Shown piece after piece: positions 1 through 9,586 of a DNA stretch of 64,000 nucleotides. This DNA comes from Ixodes scapularis (lineage: Eukaryota > Arthropoda > Arachnida > Ixodida > Ixodidae), in contig NW_024609836.1 in the NCBI RefSeq assembly GCF_016920785.2, forward strand, positions 7,558,406-7,622,405, given 5' to 3'. The notes below the pieces were generated by a model. That model worked only from the letters and a program-made list of their open reading frames with translations, was not told the DNA's origin and did no database searches. Position numbers and translations under genes: made by a program. Position 1 is the stretch's first letter. Every line of letters starts with the position of its first letter.

Positions 1-231
1 ATATTCAAAGCATATTTTGAAGAAAACAATGTTGCAGATGATAAGAAATGGAATCCGCGGGTGGCAACATGGGGACAAGTTCTTTACGGGAGAGTGGCTC
101 CCAAGATGCCAAGCTCCCTACAGTATGCCAAAGTGCTTAAATCACTTTACGAATACAATACAAGCCAAAACAATACAATATTTCGGAAAGCTTTAAGTTC
201 CACAACCTATACCAAGAATAAGGCGAATTGA
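1..231 (+). CDS. Unrecognised open frame entering from the window edge (possible partial exon)
   Basis: Frame 1 is open from the first base to a TGA at about 229-231, giving 76 codons with no start in the window. The translation is non-repetitive and includes the segment WGQVLYGRVAPKMP followed by a polar, Asn- and Thr-rich end. I do not recognise the family. It could be the last exon of a host gene or part of a decayed transposon. Chance openness of this length is possible in AT-rich DNA, so support is weak. Confidence 0.25.
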   Translation: MFKAYFEENNVADDKKWNPRVATWGQVLYGRVAPKMPSSLQYAKVLKSLYEYNTSQNNTIFRKALSSTTYTKNKAN

Positions 232-1312
232 ATGCTGTTATGGTTGGGCAAGCTGACGGCGACAGTTCCCAGGAGTTCGGCTTCGACGCCCGACATGTAT
301 TGAAGTTCGGCTTCCCGACAGTGTGCAGGACTATCATGGCTACGCGGACCGGGACAATCGCCAGAAGACACCAGCGGCGGCCTGACTCCGCAGATATAAA
401 ATTTGATGACTCTGAGGGCGAGAAAGCTTGTACCCCCAGTGCGGCACATATGTTTCACATGAGCAGCATCGATTTGGTTATCAAAACTGATATGCAATCA
501 CCATTCTGCATCAACAAAAAAAGAAGTCTTTTCAAGGCATCCCAAGAACTGGCTTAGACTTCGGAAACTGCAAGTGAAGCTAAATGCTACATAGAATGAA
601 TTCCGATTTCTGCAGGGTGGACTATGCAAGTGCGTTATCACGCAATTACTGTCGAGGGTACATAGATTGCTGAGACTCGAGCTTGTCTGATTAAGCAGTT
701 GAATTCATGCGATGTTCTTGTTTCCAGCCTAACAGTGAAAATAAACACTTACACACGGAGACGTTTCACAAACTCATCCCTTCGATCGCGACGACCTTCT
801 TTTCCCCCGGGCTGCCTCTAATTAACAATTTTTGAGCACGGGGTGTACGTCAATGGCAGCCCGCTATTGCCCAACATAGCATGTGCCAGCTCAAGAAGCT
901 TTTTTTTTTCTTTTTTGAAGTATGGCCTCATTATATCTGTATTTAAAAGTGGAAGATAAACTGCTGACAAATTTTAATATCTTATATCACTTAAAAGAGT
1001 GAGGAAATGCTGTGGCACCTGCAGCAAATTAAAAAAGAATCTCGAGTTACGGCCGAGGAATTTGCATATTTCTGCGAATAATGACTGCAGACACACGACA
1101 AAGAGCGGGTGATGTATTAAAATGCTTTCGAATACCCAGTACCAACTCGCCCAGCAATCTGCACTGATTCATTTTTAAAAAGTGTAGAGTGCATAATAAA
1201 ATAGTGAACAAATATTTTTTTCATCAAAACATATGCACAAATAAGTTGTGAGTGACGCGCAACAGATTAGCGTTGAACGATGTTCATTTTATGTTGGAAA
1301 AATTACTTAGAA
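232..1312. other. Gene-free AT-rich intergenic DNA
   Basis: I see no convincing coding frame, RNA gene or repeat boundary here. There are short T-runs near 900 and 1217, and the open frames present are short and lack splice context or motifs. Confidence 0.5.
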
Positions 1313-1580
1313 CAGTGTTTCCTAAACTGTGAGTTTGAACCCCGGGGGGTCGCGACAAATTGTGGAGGGGCTTGCGAAGCGGCTCGGGAAGTTAAAGGAG
1401 CAGGCAGAAAAGGATGTCCTTGAGTTAGGAATTTCTCGGCTCTGAAACTCCCTACATACACTTCGAGACTGTTTTCCAAGAGCCAAGAGAGCAAAAACGA
1501 GTGGATAAAAGGAATATTTAGCACGATGTTGCTTCCTGGCGATTTCATTGCGGGAGAAAAACTGGATGTTCGTCATGACT
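1313..1580. mobile_element. hAT-like transposon end (one terminus visible)
   Basis: The stretch beginning CAGTGTTTCCTAAACTGTGA and continuing with CCCCGGGGGGTCGCGAC closely resembles the terminal inverted repeat of Charlie/MER-type hAT elements, which start CAGNGNTTC and carry a GGTCGCGAC block. No matching inverted terminus or 8-bp target duplication (expected copy of ACTTAGAA) was found nearby. The element is therefore probably truncated, and its right limit is a guess. Confidence 0.4.
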
Positions 1581-1684
1581 AGCGCCTGAGGTACAAGTTC
1601 CAGCAGAAACTGTTAGGATCAAATGCTAATCACAACCTAACGTCCACAAAATTCCACAACATTCCCAAAACGCTCGAACATTAC

Positions 1685-2361
1685 TTCCCGGAATTTCGGT
1701 TATGCCTAGCTGAGCAAACCCCGCTACGAATACTAAGCCTTAAGAGTCCTCTTTCCTCATGCCACAATATTCTCTCCTGAATTTATATTTTCTTGTGGTG
1801 ACGTCGATGAAAACAAAGAACAGTTTGCTGCTTGGCATATGGTAGGAAATCAGTGAAGGTTTATTTGCCCAACTCTAAGCACGTTGGCCATTTTTTGTGT
1901 TACGTTTTCGCTACTATACAGGTTGGAATAGAACAAATGTGGCCATTCTTCCGGGACGAAGTGAACAGGCACGAAGATGTGTCGAAGGGGGGCGGGGGGG
2001 GGGGGAGAGAAGAGGAGGTGAGGAGGAGGGGTTCTGTATCCAGACGACGACACGAAATATCCTACGAGAGGAGGAGGAGGAGAAGGGTTTGTAGCCAAAC
2101 GACGTCATGAAAGATCCAGGGGTGGTTTGCAATTGTATTAATCGCTTCGCGCTCAAAATACAAATTCTGGGCACAATTAATGATCATGAAGGCTTGACAG
2201 TGCGTTAGCATTAGATCTTCTATATACTGGCAATTAAGCAAGCAAAAGAGGAGAGGAGAGCAGCGGGAGAGAGGAAGTGGAGGAGAGGAGGGGCCTATGT
2301 AATTCTGCGCCGATCAACAGGCAGCGCCACCGACTCGGCGTGATGTCATGACCTTGACTTG
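1685..2361 (+). repeat. Dispersed repeat R1, plus-oriented copy
   Basis: Reading 1685-2361 against the reverse complement of 8122-8822 shows clear co-linear similarity. Shared segments include TTCCCGGAATTTCGG, CCACAATATTCTCTCCTGA, GTGGTGACGTCGATGAAAAC, CACGTTGGCCATTTTTTGTG, and an end block with CAACAGGCAGCGCCACCG and GTCATGACCT. The middle is a length-variable purine-rich tract (runs of G, GAGGAGG and GGAGG). No coding capacity is evident. I infer a non-autonomous transposon or SINE-like repeat; the family is unknown. Confidence 0.6.
1981..2095 (+). repeat. G-run and GA-rich polypurine tract
   Basis: A run of about 19 nearly uninterrupted G residues (1987-2005) is followed by GAGGAGG-type purine repeats, inside repeat R1. 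The purine strand could form G-quadruplex or triplex structures. The other R1 copy has a pyrimidine/A/TA tract at the equivalent place, so this is a hypermutable internal segment. Confidence 0.7.
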
Positions 2362-2520
2362 GTGCATACAGCTTTCCAGTGCTCATCACCAGCACGAGCG
2401 GCCTAGATAACAAGAAAGTAGTGCTACATATAAAAGACTTTGGGAATGAGGGGAAGGAGGAGGAGGGGTGTCAGCATTAACCGCCTTGCGCTAAAATATG
2501 TCACACCGACAAAATAGAAG

Positions 2521-2539
2521 AGGGGGGGGGGGGGGGGGG
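2521..2539 (+). repeat. Poly(G) tract
   Basis: A run of about 18 consecutive G residues. Its length may not be reliable in raw sequence because homopolymers are error-prone. Confidence 0.8.
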
Positions 2540-2582
2540 CAACATACCTGTTATAAGTTAGAAGAGGAGGGAGGAACGCCAA

Positions 2583-2640
2583 CCAAAAATAAAAAGGAGC
2601 CCAACGTTTCGAAACCTGCTTGGTTTCTTCTTCAGGGGCG
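2583..2640 (-). ncRNA. Hammerhead-like motif typical of Penelope-like element termini
   Basis: On the minus strand the order is CTGAAGA (2635-2629), one extra base, a six-bp stem (2627-2622 with 2616-2611) around a five-base loop, then GAAAC (2610-2606). This reproduces the CUGANGA / helix II / GAAA order of hammerhead ribozymes, which are known in the terminal repeats of Penelope-like retroelements. I could not identify helices I and III or a cleavage triplet, and the extra base next to helix II is not canonical. It is best called a degenerate or incomplete hammerhead-like sequence. Confidence 0.35.
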
Positions 2641-3047
2641 ACTGTGTGCGCGAGGAGCAAGTGTTCTTCTTTTACGGCGGTGGACGTGATGTTTTCGCGA
2701 TCGTAATGTGGCTGAGCCCGCTGACGTATAAGTTATAAGTTTGGCGGGTCACGGGTCACGGGCACGATTTCTGTGAGCAGGACAAACGCTGTCTTGCTCA
2801 CTGAAATGAGTGCAGTACCCGGCATCAGGCACATAATCAGAGGTTGCAAGCACGTATCCACCAAAATCAGCGGTTCTGCTAGGACCTTCTCTCTCCCTCC
2901 CCATATGCGGTAATTTGTCATAGGTGCCCCTTCCCTGCATTGCCCTGCCCTGCCCTGCTCCCCCCTGTGAAACAAGATCCTGGATGCATGCCTGACAGGT
3001 AGGTAACACTATTCACTCTTAAGCATGTTCGTAGTTGTGTGCAGGAT
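2641..3047. other. Gene-free spacer beside the L2-like element
   Basis: No supported gene. There are a short duplicated phrase GGGTCACGGGTCACGG at about 2746-2761 and tandem TGCCC pentamers around 2938-2960. Open frames in this interval have no recognisable domain. Confidence 0.4.
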
Positions 3048-3303
3048 TATTTTATTTATTTATTTATTACATGTACCCCACAGCGCCCGTGAAGGCATTA
3101 TAGTGAGGGAGGGGCAAAAAGAAGAAAAACAAAGGGCGTCACAGAACATTAAGTAAAAGCACTCGCAGCCTGCAGCAAGGCATAGAACAACATGAAACCA
3201 GCCCTGCGAAAATGTAACGCAGAGAAACGCGCTCATTGTTGCACCAATATACACGTAACAAGGAATAACACATAACGAAGACAGCATACATTGAGTGCTA
3301 AAG
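3048..3303 (-). other. 3' UTR and AT-rich tail of the L2-like element
   Basis: This lies downstream of the ORF2 stop. It ends with a short tetranucleotide tail (TTTA on the plus strand, four to five units at 3050-3068). A tandem short-repeat tail rather than poly(A) is usual for the CR1/L2 group. Confidence 0.65.
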
Positions 3304-6070
3304 TCAAAGCAGAGCTTGAAAAATGTTTGAGTTGTTTTTCTCTAACACTAATTCCTCCGGTAATTCATTCCAGCTCTGAATAGTGCTCGGGAAGAAAGAA
3401 TGTTTAAAAATGTCAGTTTTGGATGAGAAAGGTCTAATTTTCCTCGAGTGATCACGTCTTTGGGAAATAAAATGTGGTTCAAGTAAGTATGTTCCTTTAT
3501 CAATTCCAGAGAGTTCGTAATGGATCGCGTGTAGTAGTTTTAATCGAAGGCATTTACGGCGAGTTTGGAGAAGCTCCCACTTGAGCTCCTCTATTAAGGC
3601 GGTCACGCTTTGACGCCAATTATAGGAGTTAAGAACGAAACTGGCAGACCTATTCTGAATACTTTCTATGTCGTTTATGAGGTACTGTTGGTAAGGGTCC
3701 CATAGCTCGGAGGCATATTCAAGAATCGGCCTGATGTTCGTGAGGTAAAGGGTATTTTTTACTTCGCGTGGGCAATCTTTGAAGTTACGCCTGATGAAAC
3801 CTAACATCCGGTTTGCCTTAGCTGTCATATATTCTATGTGGTGATTCCACGAAAGATTATGAGAGAAGTAGACGCCCAAGTATTTTACTTTGAGTGACAA
3901 GTTGATTACAATGCTGTTTATATTGTACGTGGTAATTACAGGTTTTTGTTTCTTCGTGAACCTCACAAAGTGACATTTCGCTACATTCAATTCCATTCCC
4001 CAAGTGAAGCACCAGCTCGCTATACGATCGATGTCCCCCTGGAGGGCAGCACATTCATCGGAATCTCTTACCGCGCGATAAATAACACAGTCATCTGCAT
4101 ACAACCGTATAGAAGATGAAACGTTTTCAACAATGTCATTAATAAATATCAAAAATAGAAGCGGTCCCAACACGGAGCCCTGGGGCACACCAGAGGTAAC
4201 TGGGGTAGAATCGGACAATTTCCCGTTAATTACCACTGCTTGAGTCATGGAGAATAAATTTGTGTGGTACAAGATCAAAGGCCTTCCGAAAGTCAAGAAA
4301 AATACAGTCTGTCTGAAGGCCCTTGTCATATGCTTGTGCCAATTCGTGAAAAAATTCTACCATCTGGGTTGTGCAAGACAATCCCGGGCGAAATCCATGT
4401 TGGAAAGGGCTGAAGAAATTGTTAGCGTTTAAATGCTGTACAATGCTGGTGTAAATGACGTGCTCTATCAGTTTGGAGGACGTGCTAAGGAGCGAGATAG
4501 GCCTATAATTTTCTACTTTGTTTCTGGGACTATTTTTATGTACGGGCACTACATATGCATCTTTCCAAGCGCTAGGCAAAGTACAATCAGAGAGTGATTT
4601 AGTGAACAAGACATATAAAAACATTGCAATCACACCTGAACATTCTCTGAGAACCCTATTTGGTATGCCATCAGGACCAGTTGATTTATTGGGGTTAAGT
4701 GATTGTAGAAGTTTAACTAGACCATCAGAGTTAAGCACAAGTTCCTTCATATTGTGTAACGGGATGGCGGTAGGGGTCATAGCGGGACAATCATTTGAGC
4801 CAGGAGATGGAGAAAATACCGACTGGAAGTAACTACTGAAACAAGTTGCCTTCTCCTGGCCATCGTGCAGGGTCTGACCAGATACATCAATCGGCGGGAT
4901 ACCAACTTGGTCCTTCTTGTTGCTCTTTACCAACTTCCAGAATTCCTTGGGACTTCTCTTTAGGCGGTCACTTAGAGTGCTATGAAAAATCCTCTTAGCG
5001 ATTTTTAGTTTGACTTTAAATAGTTTCCCTAGGTTACGTAACCTTGCCAGTGATGCTGCATTAGACGTTCTGCGATGTGTTAGATATGCACGTTGCTTCT
5101 TACGTAATAAACGGCGCAGATTTTTATCTATCCATGGTTTGTGGTTTCGCTTCTTGGGTCTAATTACTTTGTTCGGAATATAAGTGTCCATTAGAGCTAT
5201 GAGCTTAAACCTAAAGAGTTTCCACAAATTGTCAACATCCATCTCGTAGGAGCTCATTTCAAATTCGGCAAAAAAGTCGAACAATTCATCTGCAAGATCA
5301 GCATAGTTTCCCTGGTTATAAAAATGTACTTTCCGTGGGCATGGTCGTACCGCCATAACACGCTTGCACCTCACTCTTGCAGTTACTATGTCATGATCAC
5401 TGATTCCTGGAAGGTGGGTGACTGAGGATATAGCTGTCTGGGAATTACAAAAAAGAAGGTCAAGCGTGCTCGAGCGCCTCGAGTCAGCTCGGGTCGGTTC
5501 CGTAACGTGTTGAATCAGTCCAAAACTTGAAACAAGATGGGAAAATGTGGAGTACAATACTGAAGAGTTGCAGTTACTAACTTGGCCATCACGCCAGGTA
5601 ACATCAGGGAGGTTAAAATCGCCCCCCAATACTAGGTAATAACTTGCAATAGAGGATAGTATTTCAGATAAGTACATTAGTGACTCATTGTTTGATCCAG
5701 ATGGCCGGTAATATGAACCAACAGCTAGAGTCTCTCCAGAGGACAGATAAATTTTACACCAGACAGATTCACAAGTTGGGCGGGATACATTTAATTCCGA
5801 GCTCTGAAGGGCACTGGAGACCAGAACAAAGACGCCGCCTCCATGCGTATTTCTATCTTTGCGATAGGCAACATACTGCTCAGGGAAGATCTCAGCGTCA
5901 CTTATAGCCTCTGATAACCAAGATTCGGTACCTATTACAATGGACGGTTCTGCTGTTGATACAAGTTCTGCAAACTCATCGATTTTGTTTTTTATGCTCC
6001 GACAGTTGATTAGAAGTACATCGAGGTTCGACTGGTTAGCTCTTAACTTTAGCCTTTTCCGCGGAACTAG
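3304..6070 (-). pseudogene. ORF2 of the L2-like element (endonuclease-reverse transcriptase), frame broken by deletion
   Basis: The frame is open from 6070 with no ATG until 5677. It shows endonuclease motifs LINCRSIKNK, GTESWL, GGGVFVLV, SYYRPSG, LGGDFN and GISDHDIV, then RT motifs YRPISLL and DFRKAFD, and stops at 4226. A second frame (4329-3304) resumes with GVPQGSVLGPLLFL, the catalytic LYADD and the thumb and C-terminal end typical of L2. Between VPHKF and QAVVING about 30-35 residues expected in RT are missing, so a deletion plus frameshift near 4250 inactivates the enzyme. The lack of an AUG at the 5' end is notable, because the frame continues directly from the ORF1 stop (see findings). 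Confidence 0.8.
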
Positions 6071-6937
6071 TTATGCGCTTCCCTGTAGTGCGGGTGCAGA
6101 GTTTTGTAATTTAATTCGGCGTTGTGTTGTTTCATCCCACGTAAATGCTTCACCATTTATAAATAACTTGTCGTACCGTAAGAAGACTTTATCATCTGAT
6201 GTACGTGTGCCCTTTATACTGTCCCAGAGTTGCCTACGCACAAGCTGAACCCTACGGGAAAAATCCTCGGATAGGAATATTCTCGTACCCTTCAGCCTAC
6301 GTGAATTGCGGAGCAGGTTTAGTTTTTCATTAAAGTCATAGAGTCGCAAGATCACAGGTCGTGGCCTGCGATCATCAGCTCTCCCAATCCTGTGAATACG
6401 CTCGACGCTGGTAACCTTAGGTCCTAGCTTGTTGTCAAAAATTTCGGTAAGCACCAGTCCTTTCAGCGATTCTGTATTTTCATCTTGAGACTCTTCAATT
6501 CCGTGGATGATTATATTATTTCGCCTTCCTCTGTTTTCCAGGTCGTCAACTTTTTCCGTTAATGCCGCTACAATATCCTGGAGTTGCCTTACGTTCTTAT
6601 CACACTGCTCTGCCTTTTGGGAAGTCGCCGTTAACGCGTTCAATCTGGATTCAATCACCTCGAATTGCCTGTTGGAATCGGCCATGTGCGTCTCAAGCTT
6701 TGCTTGCATTGAGCTTATATCATCGGAAATGCCTTTTTGGTTCTCCAGAATTGCAGCGAGCTGTTCTTGCATTGAGGGACCGGGGTTTAGTTCGACATCA
6801 CCACTTAGGAGTAAGACTAAGAGACAGAATGTGTCAAAGCAACCCGTAACACTCGCACACAACACTTTTGGGCAGGGCAGCACAACAAGACATAGACGAT
6901 TGCTCTTGAATGTGGGAGTGCAATAAGGCTCACCAAC
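6071..6937 (-). CDS. ORF1 of the L2-like element, with N-terminal 2A motif
   Basis: The frame is open from just after a TAG at 6940-6938 to a TAA at 6073-6071. The first ATG (6772) lies just after the 2A motif, so the hydrophobic leader and the 2A are in frame but without their own AUG in this copy. A Cys- and Leu-rich stretch leads into GDVELNPGP (DVELNPGP at 6799-6776). Then come a long coiled-coil region (about 80 residues, many Q, E, L and K) and a RNA-binding-like domain starting RRNNIIIHGIEES. The last part (IHRIGRADDRRPRPVILRLYDF) matches the transposase_22/L1-ORF1 type. The predicted role is a nucleic-acid-binding, trimer-forming chaperone for the LINE RNP. The frame is intact apart from its start. 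Confidence 0.75.
   Translation of the reverse strand, partial: VGEPYCTPTFKSNRLCLVVLPCPKVLCASVTGCFDTFCLLVLLLSGDVELNPGPSMQEQLAAILENQKGISDDISSMQAKLETHMADSNRQFEVIESRLNALTATSQKAEQCDKNVRQLQDIVAALTEKVDDLENRGRRNNIIIHGIEESQDENTESLKGLVLTEIFDNKLGPKVTSVERIHRIGRADDRRPRPVILRLYDFNEKLNLLRNSRRLKGTRIFLSEDFSRRVQLVRRQLWDSIKGTRTSDDKVFLRYDKLFINGEAFTWDETTQRRIKLQNSAPALQGSA
6776..6799 (-). other. 2A-like ribosome-skipping motif (DVELNPGP)
   Basis: The eight codons match the D(V/I)ExNPGP consensus exactly, preceded by a Leu-rich stretch and Ser-Gly. 2A peptides make ribosomes skip the Gly-Pro bond. They are known in some viruses and also in APE-type non-LTR retrotransposons, where they sit at the ORF1 N-terminus. The flanking LINE frame shows this copy belongs to the retrotransposon. 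Confidence 0.85.
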
Positions 6938-7300
6938 CTAAAGCAGGAAAAGAAGCGGGTTCAGGCACGTCCGTCTCATTGCCGTGCTACCCTGCCCACT
7001 GACGAAAAGCCGGCGGGGGGCGTGGGTTCGTATCTCAGGTGATGTCGATGACGATAAGGCGGCTGGCAAAGCCCGAGGAGCAGTCATCGTCGCCGCAAAC
7101 CACTGGTCGCTGACGAATCCGGTAGCGCTGTAGACAGAGCCAGGCACAAGAAATCTTTCCTCGTAGTCAGTGTAGTTCACACGCGCTGGCACGTACCAAG
7201 AGCCACGATCCGACTCTGGGGCGAAGCCGCAGGCAAGCACCTGAAGCAGGAAAAGAAGCGGGTTCAGGCACGTCCGTCTCATTGCCGTGCTACCCTGCCC
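6936..7300 (-). repeat. 5' monomer duplication of the L2-like element
   Basis: A block of about 60 bp (6936-6997) recurs at about 7239-7300, offset by 303 bp, nearly identical (CACCTG/A then AAGCAGGAAAAGAAGCGGGT and onward). Each copy contains a minus-strand ATG followed by codons for RRTCLNPLLFLL. In the upstream copy the next codon is CAG and the frame stays open through the interval. In the downstream copy it is TAG. This resembles the tandem 5' promoter monomers of some LINEs, with about 1.2 units here. Confidence 0.6.
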
Positions 7301-7314
7301 CTGCCCTTTGAATA

Positions 7315-7790
7315 TGAATATTCAAAGCTTAAATATTGAAGATAATGAAACCATAGCAAAATAAATTGAAGTCTTAATCGGTTAAACATCACAGGCTATG
7401 TGTGTACCGCGAATCATACTCTATTTCATTTTCTAACTAATAATGTCATAATGATACCTTAAATTATACTATATTCGACCATATTTTAAAACTATTTCAG
7501 AGCTTGAAATTTCTGCAATGTCAGGTCGTTGTTTCTCGCGTATTGTTACATCATTTATCATGGTTATTATTTTATTTACACATGGTTTATCACCCATTGC
7601 ACTGTATACAAACAAATGTCCCGTTATAGATCTGGCAGTTGTTGAGTTTTTACCAGATGCCTGTCCTGTTTTCGACGGGCCGGAGGCCAGGTCGTCACAA
7701 TAGTGATAACGCTCAGGAATCAGTGTCCACATGTGCCACTAGCAGTGGTGTCAGAAGAGTGCGGCATGGGGGCTTCGGCACTCTCAGACA
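7315..7790. other. Mostly non-coding; weak minus-strand open frame
   Basis: A minus-strand frame (about 7732-7469) ends with the segment MGDKPCVNKIITMINDVT and a short polar tail before a stop. It has no clear splice site, domain or ATG context, so I do not call a gene. The rest is AT-rich, and the short inverted motif GAATATGAATATTC at 7308-7321 lies beside the LINE 5' end. Confidence 0.3.
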
Positions 7791-7802
7791 ATGCAGGAAA
7801 GA

Positions 7803-7818
7803 GGGGGGGGGGGGGGGG
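7803..7818 (+). repeat. Poly(G) tract
   Basis: About 16 consecutive G residues. The TTAGCTCAGTA immediately after superficially resembles a tRNA A-box, but no tRNA fold follows. Confidence 0.75.
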
Positions 7819-8121
7819 TTAGCTCAGTACATTTTGCCACCCCTCCACCTGCCGTACATTTCCGACGCCACTGCGCACTTCTGCCATCAAGGCTAGAAAG
7901 CCCACACTGGAGACGTAGCTTGCACTACACTATTAACCTGTCACCAACTATGGAAGCTGCCAAGCATGAACATACATTACATAACTGCGATGTTTGGACT
8001 TGCCTGACACCCAAGAATCTGTTGTCACAATGGATGGATGGGTAGCGCCTTCGGGCGACTTGGCCAGACCAACGAATGCTTCTTCATCCACCTCTGTTCC
8101 ATCTAGCAGGTACACCTGGTA

Positions 8122-8822
8122 ACTCCAGGTCATGACGCTACACCGAGGCGGTGGCGCTGCCTGTTGGACGGCGAGGAATCACATTAGTCCCCTCCTCTCC
8201 TCCACTTCCTCTCCCCCACCGCTCGCCTCCCTCTCCCACCTGCTTAATGACCAGTATATGGAAGATCTAATCCTAACGCATTGTCAACCCTTCATGATAA
8301 TTAAGTGTGCCCGGAATTCTTATTTTTTAGCGCGAAGCGGTAAATGCAAACCACGCCTGGATCTTTCGTGTCGCCGTCTGGCTACAAACCCTCTTCCTTT
8401 ACCCTCCTTTCGCAGGATATTTCGCGTCGTCGCCTGGGTACAAAACCGCTCCTTCTCACCCTCTGTTCTCTCCCCCCCCCCCCCCCCAAAAAAAAAATAT
8501 ATATATATATCTTCGGTACCGCTACGTGCCTGTTAACTTCTTCCCGGAAGAACGGTCAATTTTTTTTTATTACAACCTTTATGGTAGCAAGACACACATT
8601 ACAAGCAACACAAAAAATGGCCAACGTGCCAAGAGTCGGGTAAATGAACCTTCACTGAATTCCGACCACACGCCAAACAGCAGACTGTTCTTTGTTTTCA
8701 TCGACGTCACCACAAGGTAACCAAACTCAGGAGAGAATATTGTGGCATGGGGAAGAGGACTTCAAGGCTTAGTATTCAAAGCGGTTGCTGCTCAGCTAGG
8801 CATTACCGAAATTCCGGGAATT
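8122..8822 (-). repeat. Dispersed repeat R1, minus-oriented copy
   Basis: This is the inverted partner of 1685-2361, with the same block order on the minus strand. Its variable middle contains C-run, A-run and (TA)n tracts at 8472-8510. Similarity stops at about the same internal points in both copies, so these are two insertions of one repeat family flanking the L2-like element in opposite orientation. Confidence 0.6.
8472..8510 (+). repeat. C-run, A-run and (TA)n compound tract
   Basis: About 16 C residues, 10 A residues and six to seven TA dinucleotides in succession, within repeat R1. It is prone to slippage and to sequencing error. Confidence 0.8.
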
Positions 8823-8946
8823 AACAGCATCATTTGCATTGCCTTTCAGATTAAGAATGGCATCCACCTGTACGCGCGCTGCTTATATTAAAATTTCAAT
8901 TCAGTGCATAAAAGTGTTTATGTCAATTAAGGTTTAATTTACATAC

Positions 8947-9108
8947 CTTTATGTCTCCTCTGCGGCACACACCAAACTCCACTGCCTTCTTTTTAGAAGC
9001 ATCAAAGTTTATAACCGCCGCAAGCTTCTTGATCTTCCTGTCACAGTTCCGTATCTTGACAATCATCAGAATTACAGAGGGCATAGGCACACAAATTAAT
9101 AACTGCAA
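8947..9108 (-). CDS. Candidate host exon encoding a membrane-like segment
   Basis: The minus strand shows a strong acceptor (CTTATTCTTTTTTTTCAG) before 9108 and a donor (ATAAAG then GTATGT) after 8947. The 162 nt between them are open only in phase 0 and give 54 residues. They start with a hydrophobic stretch (LQLLICVPMPSVILMIV) followed by a basic, Lys-rich segment and VEFGVCRRGDIK. A transmembrane helix followed by a cytoplasmic basic loop is the simplest reading. The protein family is not recognised. The good splice sites and exact 54-codon length support a real exon. Confidence 0.5.
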
Positions 9109-9586
9109 CTGAAAAAAAAGAATAAGGGCACAGCCACAGACTACCCGACAGAAAGAGCTGGAATGTGAAGACGGTAGTGTCCACGTTAATCTCCGAACGT
9201 TCCTGTCTTCAAGTGCTTTGTGACTTATGTATTATAATAATAATTTCATGCTTATTCCTATTATTCTTAGTATAAGCAAAATGTTCAGGCACGGAACAAA
9301 AATACCTGAAGATGGGTACATTTGTTGGTGTTGCTGTGAAAATAATTCTTGCCTGGTTCCCGGCGCTAGTTGTTTAGGGTACATGCAAAGTCAATCACTT
9401 TGGGCCATAAAGGTATAAAAGAAGGCACTACATAAAAACACATTCCTGAAAAGGCCAAAAAGGTTTACATACGTTTTTTTGATTCGTCATTTATAGTTTG
9501 AGGTGCTTGAATATGAAAGGTTTGTTTGGAAGTTTGCTTGGACGTGAGATTCAGGTTAATTTTTACATAAACCATCAGTATCGTAC

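Larger units (their letters stand above)
3048..7312 (-). mobile_element. L2-like non-LTR retrotransposon with 2A motif (near full length, inactivated)
   Basis: The element reads on the minus strand from about 7312 (5') to a (TAAA/AATA)n tail at 3050-3070 (3'). In order it has a 5' region with two copies of a monomer-like sequence, an ORF1 carrying a 2A motif, a coiled coil and a RRNNIIIHGI-type transposase_22-like domain, an ORF2 with APE-type endonuclease and reverse transcriptase, and a 3' UTR of about 240 nt. This layout fits the L2/CR1 group. Two in-frame stops (6940-6938 TAG, 6073-6071 TAA) and an internal deletion near 4250 in ORF2 make this copy non-autonomous today. No clear target-site duplication was found. 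Confidence 0.75.

Noticed and set aside
228..557. 109-codon plus-strand frame
   Set aside because: Open on the other strand as well, no motif, low-information composition; most likely chance.
6776..6799. 2A motif as evidence of an integrated RNA virus
   Set aside because: It is in frame with a LINE ORF1 (coiled coil, RRNNIIIHGI domain) and followed by a LINE ORF2; no viral domain is present.
7806..7835. tRNA-like A-box after the G-run
   Set aside because: No B-box or cloverleaf can be drawn downstream.
7948..8133. Minus-strand frame with YQVYLLDGTEVDEEAF, reminiscent of CIDE-N/CAD domains
   Set aside because: Only about 15 residues fit, the rest does not, and it partly overlaps the edge of repeat R1. 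Not enough to call a domain.
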